Source: Burkholderiales bacterium (GTDB lineage: Bacteria; Pseudomonadota; Gammaproteobacteria; Burkholderiales; SG8-41). Taken from it: a stretch of DNA of 64,000 nt. The notes beneath the pieces were generated by a model. The model was not told the origin of the DNA and did no database searches. It worked only from the letters and a program-made list of their open reading frames with translations. The stretch covers positions 1 through 64,000 of the forward strand of contig JADZGE010000004.1 in assembly GCA_020854035.1 (NCBI GenBank). Reading direction: 5' to 3'. A program made the translations under genes and the position numbers. Positions 34,031-42,853 of this stretch are shown piece after piece (the first letter of the stretch is position 1; each line of letters starts with the position of its first letter).

Positions 34031-34036
34031 ATTCTA
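34031..34036 (-). promoter_or_regulatory. -10 box 5 bases before the dehydrogenase start
   Basis: On the reverse strand GCTAGAATcggtcATG places TAGAAT (34036-34031) only 5 bases before ATG 34025, implying a leaderless message or, less likely, a start further downstream. On the forward strand a TACAGT (34065-34070) overlaps the first annotated codon of the kinase gene. Confidence 0.5.
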
Positions 34037-34069
34037 GCAGTCTGGCCAAACGCCCGCGCCGCCGCTACA

Positions 34070-37000
34070 GTGGCGGGCATCTGTCCACCGGGCGTGGCAT
34101 TCGTGGAACGGGAGAGCCCCGAGTCGCTCGAAAGGTACGGCAGGATCAGCATCCGGCGCGCGCTGCTCACGCGGATGGTGAGCTTCATCGTGCTCACGTT
34201 CGCGCTCTTCTCGGCGGCGCTCTATTACCTGGTGATCCGTCCGGCGGCCGCCGAGCTCGCCGCGGCCGAGATGGTGCGCGCCTCGGCGCAGGTCGGGTCC
34301 CGTTTCACGGCGCTCGTCGAGCAGATCGAGCGCGTCGTGCTGACGGCACGCGACCTCGGCACGGGGGGCGAATACGACGTATCCGATCCCGCCGACTTCC
34401 GGCGCCTCTTCGAGCCCTTCCTTCGCAACCGCCCCGGCATCAGCGCCGCGATCGTGGCCGACCCGCATGGGCGCGCGCTCCATCTCGCGCGCGAGCGGGA
34501 GGACGAGTGGCAGTTGTGGATTACCGATCCGGCGCGCTGGGGTGGGCGGCGCAAGGGGGTGAAGTCGATCGCGGGGCGTGACACGGAGGAGTGGTCCGAG
34601 CGCGAGTACGACCCGCGGCAGCGGCCGTGGCACATCGGCGCCATGGTCGCGCAACGCGAGAACGAGGTCTACTGGACCGAGCCCTACGTTTTCTTCGCGA
34701 GCCGGGAGCCGGGCATCACCGCTTCGATCCGCTGGCGCGCCCCGGGCTCGCCGGAGGCGATGGTCGTCGCTTTCGACGTGAAACTGCTCGACCTCTCGCG
34801 CTTTACCTCCCGGTTGAAGGTTGGCGAGCGGGGCCGCGCCGCGCTGCTGACCGACGACGGCAGGCTGATCGGCGCGCCCGCACACCCGGGCATTCGCGGC
34901 GAAGAGGACATCAAGCGTGTCATTCTCCGGACTCCCGCGGAGAGCGGGTTTCCCGTGATCGCCGCGGCGCTGGCGCAATGGGAGCACGCGGCGCGTCCTT
35001 ACGGGCGAGTGGATCGAGTCGCCGTCGGTGGCGAAACATGGTTCGCGCGATTCGAGTCGGCGCGGATCGGCAACGGGCACGTGATCGTCGCCTCGGTGGC
35101 GCCCGCCGGCGAGTTTCTCCCGGCCTCCTCCCGCGATCTCGTCGCGACCTTCCTCGCGATACTCGCCGCCGTGATCGCGCTCGGCGTCTACTCGGCCGCG
35201 CGGCTCGCCCGCGGGGTGAGCCTGCCGCTCGAGGGGCTGGTGGGCGAGAGCCGGCGCATCGCCGGCATGAACCTCGAGCACCCGAGCGCCATCCGTTCGC
35301 GCCTGACCGAGGTCATGGCGCTGGTCGCGACCCAGGAACGCATGCGGGTCGCGCTGGCGGACTCCATGACCGAGCTCGCGCGCGCGAACCGCGAGCTCGA
35401 GGCGCGGGTCGCGCAGCGCACGCGGGAGCTCGCCGAGCGCGAGGGTTTTTTGCGCGCCATCTTCGATACGGCGGGCGTCGGCATCATCACGCGGCGCGCC
35501 GAGCGCGGCATGATCGGCGTCAACGCCGCTTATCTGGAGTTCCTCGGCTACACGCGCGAGGAACTGGAGAGCGTGGACCCGGCGGCGCTCATGCCGGAAG
35601 CGGACCTTGCGCGTGCGCGCGAGGCGCGCGCGCGGCTCGAAAGAGGCGAGCTCCCGGCCTACACGATGGAACGCGAGTACCGCCACAAGGACGGGAGCGT
35701 GCGCTGGGGACATGTCGTCACCAGCGCGATCCGGGACGAAGCGGGGAGGCTCGTCGCCACCGCGACGATCGTGAACGACGTCACCGGGCGCAGGCGCATG
35801 GAGGACGAGCTGCGGGCCGCGCACGCGACGGCGGAGGAGGCGACGAGAGCGAAGTCGATGTTCCTCGCCAACATGAGCCACGAGATCCGCACCCCGATGA
35901 ACGCGATCATCGGCCTGTCGCACCTCGCGCTGAAAACGGCGCTCGACGCGAAGCAGCGCGACTACGTGCAGAAGATCCACGGCGCGGGCACGGCGCTCCT
36001 CGGCATCATCAACGACATTCTCGACTTCTCCAAGATCGAGGCCGACAAGCTCACCATGGAGCGCGTGCCCTTCGATCTGCAGGAGGTGATGGCGGGCGTA
36101 TCGACGGTCATCGGGCAGAAGGTGTTCGACAAGGGACTGGAACTCATCTTCGACGTCGATCCGCGCATTCCCCCGCGGCTGGTCGGCGATCCGCTGCGCG
36201 TCAACCAGATCCTCACCAACCTCGTGAGCAACGCGGTCAAGTTCACGGAAGCGGGCGAAGTGCGGGTCGATGTGAGGGTGGCCGAGCGCCTCGGCGACAC
36301 GATCAAGCTCCAGTGCTCCGTGCGCGATACCGGCATCGGCATGACCCCGGAGCAGGCGGCGCGGATGTTCCAGCCGTTCACCCAGGCCGACGGCTCGACC
36401 ACGCGCAAGTACGGCGGCACCGGGCTCGGGCTCACCATCTGCAGGAAGCTCGTGGAGATGATGGGCGGGACGATCCGGGTCGAGAGCGAGGCGGGCGCCG
36501 GCAGCACCTTCTCCTTCAGCGCGTGGTTCGGAATCGGGGAGGACGCCGGCACGCTCCGGGTCGTGCCCGAGGCGCTTCACGGCGCGCGCGTGCTGGTGGT
36601 GGACGACAACCCGGCCGCGCGCAGGGTGCTCGCGGACATGCTGGCGGCGCTGCCCGTCGCGGTCGACGAGGTCGCGTCCGGCGAGGAGGCGGTGTCCGCC
36701 GTGAGCGGCGCCGCCCGGGGGCAGCCCTACCGGCTCGTGTTCATGGACTGGAAGATGCCGGGCCTCTCCGGCATCGAGGCGGCGCGGGCGATCCGGGCCA
36801 GCCACGACGGCGCGAAGCCGCCGGCGATCATCATGGTGACGGCCTTTGGTCGCGAGGACGTGCGGGAGGAGGCCGAGGCGGCCGGACTGGACGGTTTCCT
36901 GGTGAAGCCGGTGAGCGCGTCCACGCTCTTCGACGCGATCGTCGGCGTCATCGCGCCGCGCGCGGGCGGGCACGAGGAGGCGCCCGCGCCGGACGACGGG

Positions 37001-38029
37001 CATCGCCTCGACGGCATGCGGGTGCTCCTCGCCGAAGACAACGAGATCAACCAGCAGATCGCGATCGAGCTGCTGCAGTCGGCGGGCGTGGCCGTGGAAA
37101 CCGCCGGGAACGGGCGCGAGGCGGTGGAGAAAGTGAAGGCGGGCCCGCGGTGGGATGCGGTGCTGATGGATTTGCAGATGCCGGAGCTAGACGGGTTGAG
37201 CGCGACGCGGGAGATCCGGGCCGACGCGCGACACGCGGAGCTCCCGATTATCGCCATGACGGCGCACGCGATGGTCGAGGAGCGCGAGCGCTGCTTCCAG
37301 GCGGGGATGAACGACCACGTGACCAAGCCGATCGAGCCCGCGGTGCTCTACCGGACACTTGCGCGCTGGGTTCGCCGCGCGCCGGCAGCGGTGCCGGCGC
37401 AGCCGCGGAAGGACGCGCAGCGCGCCGCGCCGGGCGCGGAGGCGGCGCCGCCCGCGATCCCGGGTATCGACACGGCAGCGGGCCTGCATCGCGTCGCCGG
37501 CAATGTCGCGCTCTACCGCAACCTGCTCGCCCGGTTCGCCGACGGCCAGGCCGGCACGCCGGATGCGGTGCGCGACGCGCTCGCCGCCGGTGATGGTGCG
37601 GGCGCCGAGCGGCTGGCGCATACGCTGAAGGGTGTGGCCGGGAACATCGGCGCGCGCGAAGTGCAGGAGGCCGCCGCGCAGGTGGAGCGCGCCGTGCGCG
37701 AGGGGGCGGCGGTCGACGCGCCGCTTGCGGCGCTCGCGCGGGTACTCGGGCCGGTGATCTCCGCCCTGCGCGGCGCGCCGGGAAGCGCGCCCGGCCCGGC
37801 AGCGGGCGGGGCCACCGCCGGCGAGGATGCCGCGCGGATGGTCGAGCGGCTGGCGGCCCTTCTCGCGGATTCGGACGGCGCGACGGCGGACTACCTGGCG
37901 CAGCACGCGGCGAGCCTTAAGGACGCGCTGGGGGCGCAGCATTTCGCCGCCCTCCGCAAGGCGGTCGACGACTACGATTTCGAGGCCGCGCTGGAGAGAC
38001 TGCGGGCGGCGAACGGCGTGGCGAGATGA
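34070..38029 (+). CDS. hybrid histidine kinase: Cache-HAMP-PAS-HisKA-HATPase-REC-REC-HPt
   Basis: This is 1319 residues from GTG 34070; the start may be later (GTG 34094 or 34103) because a -10-like TACAGT ends at 34070. A membrane helix at about 36-56 precedes a periplasmic sensor domain (about 60-355) of Cache type. A second helix (about 362-380), HAMP and a PAS domain (about 455-575) follow. The kinase has the H-box [11 protein letters not shown] (H604) and the ATP-binding boxes [15 protein letters not shown] and GTGLGLTI. Two receiver domains have D893 (VFMDWKMPG) and D1034 (VLMDLQMPE). A C-terminal HPt has [10 protein letters not shown] (H1184). All phosphotransfer residues are present. 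Confidence 0.93.
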   Translation: MAGICPPGVAFVERESPESLERYGRISIRRALLTRMVSFIVLTFALFSAALYYLVIRPAAAELAAAEMVRASAQVGSRFTALVEQIERVVLTARDLGTGGEYDVSDPADFRRLFEPFLRNRPGISAAIVADPHGRALHLAREREDEWQLWITDPARWGGRRKGVKSIAGRDTEEWSEREYDPRQRPWHIGAMVAQRENEVYWTEPYVFFASREPGITASIRWRAPGSPEAMVVAFDVKLLDLSRFTSRLKVGERGRAALLTDDGRLIGAPAHPGIRGEEDIKRVILRTPAESGFPVIAAALAQWEHAARPYGRVDRVAVGGETWFARFESARIGNGHVIVASVAPAGEFLPASSRDLVATFLAILAAVIALGVYSAARLARGVSLPLEGLVGESRRIAGMNLEHPSAIRSRLTEVMALVATQERMRVALADSMTELARANRELEARVAQRTRELAEREGFLRAIFDTAGVGIITRRAERGMIGVNAAYLEFLGYTREELESVDPAALMPEADLARAREARARLERGELPAYTMEREYRHKDGSVRWGHVVTSAIRDEAGRLVATATIVNDVTGRRRMEDELRAAHATAEEATRAKSMFLANMSHEIRTPMNAIIGLSHLALKTALDAKQRDYVQKIHGAGTALLGIINDILDFSKIEADKLTMERVPFDLQEVMAGVSTVIGQKVFDKGLELIFDVDPRIPPRLVGDPLRVNQILTNLVSNAVKFTEAGEVRVDVRVAERLGDTIKLQCSVRDTGIGMTPEQAARMFQPFTQADGSTTRKYGGTGLGLTICRKLVEMMGGTIRVESEAGAGSTFSFSAWFGIGEDAGTLRVVPEALHGARVLVVDDNPAARRVLADMLAALPVAVDEVASGEEAVSAVSGAARGQPYRLVFMDWKMPGLSGIEAARAIRASHDGAKPPAIIMVTAFGREDVREEAEAAGLDGFLVKPVSASTLFDAIVGVIAPRAGGHEEAPAPDDGHRLDGMRVLLAEDNEINQQIAIELLQSAGVAVETAGNGREAVEKVKAGPRWDAVLMDLQMPELDGLSATREIRADARHAELPIIAMTAHAMVEERERCFQAGMNDHVTKPIEPAVLYRTLARWVRRAPAAVPAQPRKDAQRAAPGAEAAPPAIPGIDTAAGLHRVAGNVALYRNLLARFADGQAGTPDAVRDALAAGDGAGAERLAHTLKGVAGNIGAREVQEAAAQVERAVREGAAVDAPLAALARVLGPVISALRGAPGSAPGPAAGGATAGEDAARMVERLAALLADSDGATADYLAQHAASLKDALGAQHFAALRKAVDDYDFEAALERLRAANGVAR

Positions 38030-38057
38030 CGGGCGGCAGCCCGCGGAAAGGGAGGAC

Positions 38058-39188
38058 ATGGCAGACGCGCTCGACTTCACGGAGAAGCAGACCGTACTCA
38101 TCGTCGACGACACCCCGGACAACCTCACCCTGATGACGGGGCTGCTGAAGGACGCCTACCGGACGAAGGTCGCGAACAACGGCGAGCGCGCGCTGCGGGT
38201 GGCGGCGTCGCTGCCGTACCCGGATCTCATCCTGCTCGACATCATGATGCCGGGCATGGACGGCTACGAGGTCTGCCGGCGCCTGAAGGCGGCGCGCGAG
38301 ACGGCGGACATTCCGGTCATCTTTCTCACGGCGAAGACGGAGGTCGAGGACGAGCAGCGGGGCTTCGACACGGGCTGCGTGGACTACATCACCAAGCCGG
38401 TGAGCCCCCCCATCGTCCTGGCGCGGGTGAAGACGCACCTCCTCCTGAAGAGCGCGCGGGACTTCCTCAAGGACCAGAACGCGTTCCTCGAGGCGGAGGT
38501 GGCGCGCCGCACCCGGGAAGTGCAGAGCGTCCAGGACATCACCATCATGGCGATGGGATCGCTCGCGGAGACGCGCGACAACGAGACCGGCAATCACATC
38601 CGCCGCACGCAGCACTACGTGAAGGCGCTCGCGGCGAAACTGCGGGAGAACCCGGCGTACGCCGCGGAGCTCGACGATCACACGATGGAACTGCTCTTCA
38701 AGTCGGCGCCGCTGCACGATATCGGCAAGGTGGGCATACCCGACCGCATCCTGCTCAAGCCCGGGAAGCTCACGCCCGAGGAATTCGAGATCATGAAGAC
38801 GCACACGACGCTCGGGCGCGACGCGATCGCGGCGGCCGAGAAGCAGCTCGACGCGCCGAGCTCGTTCCTGCGGTTTGCCCGGGAGATCGCGTATTCGCAC
38901 CAGGAAAAATGGGACGGCTCGGGCTACCCGGAGGGACTGGTGGGGCCGCTCATCCCGTTTTCGGCGCGGCTGATGGCGGTTGCCGACGTCTACGACGCGC
39001 TCATCAGCAGGCGCGTCTACAAGCCGGCGTTCCCGCACGAGCAAGCGGTGGAGATCATCCGCGAAGGCAGGGGAAAGCACTTCGATCCGGACGTGGTGGA
39101 CGCATTCGTCGAGATCGCGGCGGAATTCAGGAAGATCGCGTCCGCGTACATCGATCACGAGGGCGATGCGCAACCGCAAGGCGAGTGA
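38058..39188 (+). CDS. response regulator with HD-GYP phosphodiesterase domain
   Basis: This is 376 residues from ATG 38058 with GGAGG 4 bases upstream. The receiver domain holds the phospho-acceptor D61 in LILLDIMMPG and a KPVSPP loop. A short coiled linker joins it to an HD-GYP domain. That has NHIRRTQHYV, LLFKSAPLHDIGKVGIPDRI and HQEKWDGSGYPEGL, so the HD and GYP metal/substrate residues are all present. It should break down cyclic di-GMP. It follows the hybrid kinase by 28 bases and is its probable partner: the HPt of the kinase could pass phosphate to this receiver. Confidence 0.93.
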   Translation: MADALDFTEKQTVLIVDDTPDNLTLMTGLLKDAYRTKVANNGERALRVAASLPYPDLILLDIMMPGMDGYEVCRRLKAARETADIPVIFLTAKTEVEDEQRGFDTGCVDYITKPVSPPIVLARVKTHLLLKSARDFLKDQNAFLEAEVARRTREVQSVQDITIMAMGSLAETRDNETGNHIRRTQHYVKALAAKLRENPAYAAELDDHTMELLFKSAPLHDIGKVGIPDRILLKPGKLTPEEFEIMKTHTTLGRDAIAAAEKQLDAPSSFLRFAREIAYSHQEKWDGSGYPEGLVGPLIPFSARLMAVADVYDALISRRVYKPAFPHEQAVEIIREGRGKHFDPDVVDAFVEIAAEFRKIASAYIDHEGDAQPQGE

Positions 39189-39191
39189 CCG

Positions 39192-40052
39192 CTACCTCCG
39201 CCCCGAGAGCTTCAATCCCGTCGCGAGCACGGCGTTCGAGCGCGCGGGCCGGGGCATGAGCCACCGGAAGCCCTGCTTCACCACTTCCTCGAGGTTTTCC
39301 TTCTCGACGTGCGGGTGGCCGCACGCGACATTCGCTTCCCTGCAGATCGCGAGGATCTCCGCGATGGCGCCCGCCACCACCGGGTGCGAGTACTGGCGCG
39401 GGAAGCCGAGGTTCTGCGAGAGGTCGCCCTCGCCGACGATGACCGCGCCGATGCCGGGCACCTCCTTCAGGATCTTCGGCAGGTTCCGAAGACCCACGAC
39501 GTCCTCGCACATGATCGCGACGAGGATCTCGCCCTTCGGGTCGAGCGGCCAGAGGTCGGCCCGCTCGTAGTATTCCTGCTGCGAGAGGCCCCAGTAGCGC
39601 GCGGCGTAGGCGGGCGCGTCGCCGCGTTGCCCCGCGGGCTCGTAACGCGGGGCGCCGGCGGGCCGGGCGTAGCGGCACGCGGCGACGGCGCTCCGCGCCT
39701 CCTCCACCGTGCTGACGTGAGGCCACACGATGCCGTAGACGCCGCTGTCGAGTACCTGCTTCGCGACCCACTGGTTCATTTCGCACCCGTTCGGCGGGAT
39801 GCGTACCATCGGGGTCACCGCCGGCGCGAGCGAACCCGATTCCACGATCTGCCGGCGGTTGAGCAGGTACTGGAGGCAGTCGCGCAGCGCGCGCGCGTCG
39901 TAGGCGCCGTGCTCCATCTCGAAGACGACGCCGTCGTAGCCGTCGGTCGCGACGAGCTGCGCGTTCGCCGGGTCCGCCGGTGCGAAACTCACGAAGACGT
40001 TCCAGCCCTCTTCGAGGACCCCGACGATGCCGTTAAGTCGTGGAATGTTCAC
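39192..40052 (-). CDS. HpcH/HpaI aldolase family protein
   Basis: This is 286 residues from GTG 40052, chosen for GGAGG 8 bases upstream; the longer frame to 40094 lacks such a site. Family marks are DGVVFEMEHGAYDARALRD (metal-binding region), MVRIPPNGCEMNQWVAKQVLDSGVYGIVWPHV and CEDVVGLRNLPKILKEVPGIGAVIVGEGDLS. These class II aldolases cleave 4-hydroxy-2-oxo acids to pyruvate and an aldehyde or oxo acid. It is downstream of the LigJ-like hydratase on the same strand, so the two could take an aromatic ring-cleavage product to central metabolites. Confidence 0.88.
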   Translation of the reverse strand: MNIPRLNGIVGVLEEGWNVFVSFAPADPANAQLVATDGYDGVVFEMEHGAYDARALRDCLQYLLNRRQIVESGSLAPAVTPMVRIPPNGCEMNQWVAKQVLDSGVYGIVWPHVSTVEEARSAVAACRYARPAGAPRYEPAGQRGDAPAYAARYWGLSQQEYYERADLWPLDPKGEILVAIMCEDVVGLRNLPKILKEVPGIGAVIVGEGDLSQNLGFPRQYSHPVVAGAIAEILAICREANVACGHPHVEKENLEEVVKQGFRWLMPRPARSNAVLATGLKLSGRR

Positions 40053-40279
40053 CTGGTTGCCTCCGTTCGGTGGGGTCGGATTCACGTGCGCCACGGCAAT
40101 ACCCGGAGGGAACGTGGCCGCCGTGGAGCGCCGGGCGAACGACCGGTGCGAAGCCTCGTCGCGGGCCGTGCCTTGACGGACCGCCGGCCCGCACGCGGTC
40201 CTCGTCCGCGCCGTGCCTCAACTTCCGGGTGCACCCGCGTGTCGCCGTGCCCGGGCGGCTCCCGGCTGCGAGCCGGCCG

Positions 40280-41308
40280 TCACCTGGCGGGCGCACGGCG
40301 CTTGAGGAGCGCGTCGAGGCGCGGGTAGACGCGGCGGGCGTTGGCGCTGAAGATCTTCTCGCGGTCCCCCGGCTCCAGCCACGTGATCGCGTCGATGTAG
40401 CGCTTGGTATCGTCGTAGTGGAATCCCGTTTCGGGGTCTATCCCCTTCACCGCCCCGACGATCTCGGAGGCGAAGAGGATGTTCTCGGCGGGGATGACCT
40501 TGAGCAGGAGCTCGATGCCCGGCCGGTGATAGACGCAGGTGTCGAAATACACGTTCTTCAGGAGTTCCACCAGCGGCGGGCGCTTCAGATCCTGGGCGAG
40601 CCCGCGGTAGCGGCCCCAGTGATACGGCGCGGCGCCGCCGCCGTGCGGAATCACGAACCGCAGCGCCGGGAAATCCCGGAAGAGATCCGAGAGTATGAAC
40701 TGCATGAACGCGGTCGTGTCCCCGTTGATGTAGTGCGCGCCCGTGTAGTGGAAGGCCGGGTTGCACGAGCTGCTGACGTGCACCATCGCGGGCACGTCGA
40801 GCTCCACCATGGCCTCGTACAGCGGGTACCACCAGCGGTCCGTGAGCGGCGGTTCCTTCCACCAGCCCCCCGATGGATCGGGGTTGAGATTGCAGCCGAC
40901 GAATCCCAGCTCGCCGACGCAGCGCCTGAGCTCCGCCACGCAGCCCGCCGGGCTCGCGCCCGGGGACTGCGGCAACTGGCACACGCCGGCGTAGCTCGCC
41001 GGGTAGAGCGTCGCGACGCGGTGAATCATGTCGTTGCACGCGCGTGTCCAGTCGGCGCTGGTGGTCTCGTCGCCGACGTGGTGCGCCATGGCGCCCGCCT
41101 GCGGGGAGAAGATCGTGAGATCGACGCCGCGTTCGCGCTGGATGCGAAGCTGGTTCGCTTCGATCGTCTCGCGTATCTCGTCGTCGCTCACCCGGATGTC
41201 GGGCCTGACGGGCGGGAGCTTCGCGTCGAATGCCGCGACCTGCCGTTCGCGAAACGACTTGAGCGCCCCCGGCGCGGTGGTGTAGTGCCCGTGGCAGTCG
41301 ATGATCAT
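40280..41308 (-). CDS. ligJ: 4-oxalomesaconate hydratase-like amidohydrolase
   Basis: This 342-residue protein matches LigJ closely from memory. It begins MIIDCHGHYTTAPGALKSF with the H-x-H metal site. FSPQAGAMAHHVGDETTSADW, VGCNLNPDPSGGWWKEPPLTD and AMVHVSSSC follow, then FVIPHGGGAAPYHWGRYRGLAQ, YFDTCVYHRPGIELLLKV and FASEIVGAVKGIDPETGFHYDD. LigJ hydrates 4-oxalomesaconate in the protocatechuate 4,5-cleavage (and gallate) route. No ring-cleavage dioxygenase genes are in the window. The aldolase gene follows about 230 bases downstream. Confidence 0.9.
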   Translation of the reverse strand: MIIDCHGHYTTAPGALKSFRERQVAAFDAKLPPVRPDIRVSDDEIRETIEANQLRIQRERGVDLTIFSPQAGAMAHHVGDETTSADWTRACNDMIHRVATLYPASYAGVCQLPQSPGASPAGCVAELRRCVGELGFVGCNLNPDPSGGWWKEPPLTDRWWYPLYEAMVELDVPAMVHVSSSCNPAFHYTGAHYINGDTTAFMQFILSDLFRDFPALRFVIPHGGGAAPYHWGRYRGLAQDLKRPPLVELLKNVYFDTCVYHRPGIELLLKVIPAENILFASEIVGAVKGIDPETGFHYDDTKRYIDAITWLEPGDREKIFSANARRVYPRLDALLKRRAPAR

Positions 41309-41406
41309 CTTGAAAGCTGGCGGCTGTCAGTGGACAGGTGGCAGCAAGCGTTCTCCGAATTCTGGCGGCCGACCGCTGACGGCTGACGGCTTGCGGCTGA
41401 GGGCTT

Positions 41407-41875
41407 CTACCGTATGTCCTCGAGCTTCGGCGTGCGGGCGCGGTCCCCGGGGCTCTCCCAGCCCTTGAACGCGGGCGCGCGCTTCTCGGCGAAGGCCTTG
41501 CGCGATTCCATGAGGTCGCCCTTCGCGCCGTGATCCCTGAGCCTCGCGGCGAATCGCGCGAGCCGCCCGGGCACGCTCGCGCGCATGGCGCGCATCATGG
41601 CGAGCGTATTCACCCGGCATGCCGGCGGGAGCGCAAGGAGGTGCGCCGCCATTTCGCGGGCCGCCGGGAGCAGTCGATCGGGCGCGAGCAGCCGGTTGAT
41701 GAAGCCGAGTTCGTGCAGCCGCTCGGAAGAGAAGCGGAACGCGAACGCCAGCTAATTCGTTCCACGCCGCGCAAAGCGCCGCGCGAAGCTCCGTGTTGAG
41801 CGCGTTCGGCCGTTCGGGCCGGTTCATGCGCAGGACCATGATGCCGTCGCCGCGTTCCACTTCCAGTACGCTCAT
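41407..41875 (-). pseudogene. enoyl-CoA hydratase/isomerase gene with internal deletion
   Basis: From ATG 41875 the frame gives MSVLEVERGDGIMVLRMNRP and ERPNALNTELRAAL, the normal start of a crotonase. At about base 41750 the homology jumps, in a different frame, to LAFAFRFSSERLHELGFINRLL and runs normally to KGWESPGDRARTPKLEDIR, the usual crotonase C-terminus. About 100 residues in between, including the oxyanion-hole region and the catalytic acid, are missing. It is a decayed gene, next to a working SDR and LigJ cluster. Confidence 0.8.
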
Positions 41876-41936
41876 TGACCGCTCTCCTGTCCCGACCGGC
41901 GTCGACCGCCGGTGGCGAACAAAGGCGCCGGGTGAT

Positions 41937-42662
41937 TCAGAACTTCTCCAGGTACGGACGCAGGTCGAGTTCCAGCGTCCACGCGCTCGGCTTCTGCAGG
42001 TGGAGCTGGTAGTACGCCTCGGCGATCGCCTCCGGGGAGAGAACCGCGTCCGCGCCCCGCTCCGCCTGGCTGCGCCCGGGCCGGTCGCTCTCGATCTGGC
42101 CGTCGATGACGACGTGCGCGACGTGTATTCCCCGGGGCTGGAATTCGCGCGCCATGCTCTGCGCGAGCGCCCGCAGCCCGAATTTGCCGACCGCCATGTT
42201 GACGAAGTTGGCGCTCCCGCGCAGGCTCGCGGTCGCGCCGGTGAAGATGATCGTGCCGCGGTGCCGGTTTTCCATGCCGTTCGCGAGCATCGCGCGCGCG
42301 GCTTCGCGCCCGACGAGGAAGCCGCCCATGCAGGCCGCCTTCCAGCAGCGCTCGAACTCGGCGGCGGTCGTCTCCAGTACCGCCCTGCGTATCGACCCGC
42401 TCGCGTTGTAGACGACGAGCCGCAGCGCGCCGAGATCGGAGGATACGGCCGGGATGAGCCGCTGCACGGCGCCCTCGTCGATCGCGTCGCAGCCGTAGGC
42501 GCGCGCTCCCGCGCCGAGCGCCCGCACGAGGCCGGCGAGTTCGGCGGCCGTGCGGCGCGCCAGCGCGACCTTCATGCCGGCGCCGGCGAAGCGGCGCGCG
42601 AGCGCCGAACCGAGCCCCGGTCCCGCGCCCACGATGAGCGCGGTGCCGCCGGAATCAGCCAT
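41937..42662 (-). CDS. short-chain dehydrogenase/reductase family protein without the catalytic Tyr
   Basis: This 241-residue protein has the SDR nucleotide loop ALIVGAGPGLGSALARRF and an NASG motif (VVYNASGSI). The active-site region reads TGATASLRGSANFVNMAVGKFGLRALAQSM. The lysine (K160) is in place but the residue four positions before it is M156, not Tyr. This variant subgroup is known to exist in soil bacteria, but its chemistry is unclear. RGIHVAHVVIDG is typical of the C-terminal part. The gene is downstream of the aconitase gene on the same strand. Confidence 0.78.
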   Translation of the reverse strand: MADSGGTALIVGAGPGLGSALARRFAGAGMKVALARRTAAELAGLVRALGAGARAYGCDAIDEGAVQRLIPAVSSDLGALRLVVYNASGSIRRAVLETTAAEFERCWKAACMGGFLVGREAARAMLANGMENRHRGTIIFTGATASLRGSANFVNMAVGKFGLRALAQSMAREFQPRGIHVAHVVIDGQIESDRPGRSQAERGADAVLSPEAIAEAYYQLHLQKPSAWTLELDLRPYLEKF

Positions 42663-42853
42663 GTTGCAATCCTTTCACCCGCGGAATCACGCGCGGCGAC
42701 CCGCACGAAATGCAATGCCGGATGGTATCACCATCAAAAACCGGCCAGCGACGACCGGATCGCGGTCGCGGCCGGGGCGCGGGCGGCGCGGGCGGTTCGG
42801 TACCCGGAAGAGCCTGCCCGTGCGATTGCGCGTGCTCGCGCAGCCGGTTCGCC

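Noticed and set aside
34034..37003. 989-residue reverse frame across the hybrid kinase
   Set aside because: The forward frame has every kinase motif; the reverse frame has none and is compositionally abnormal.
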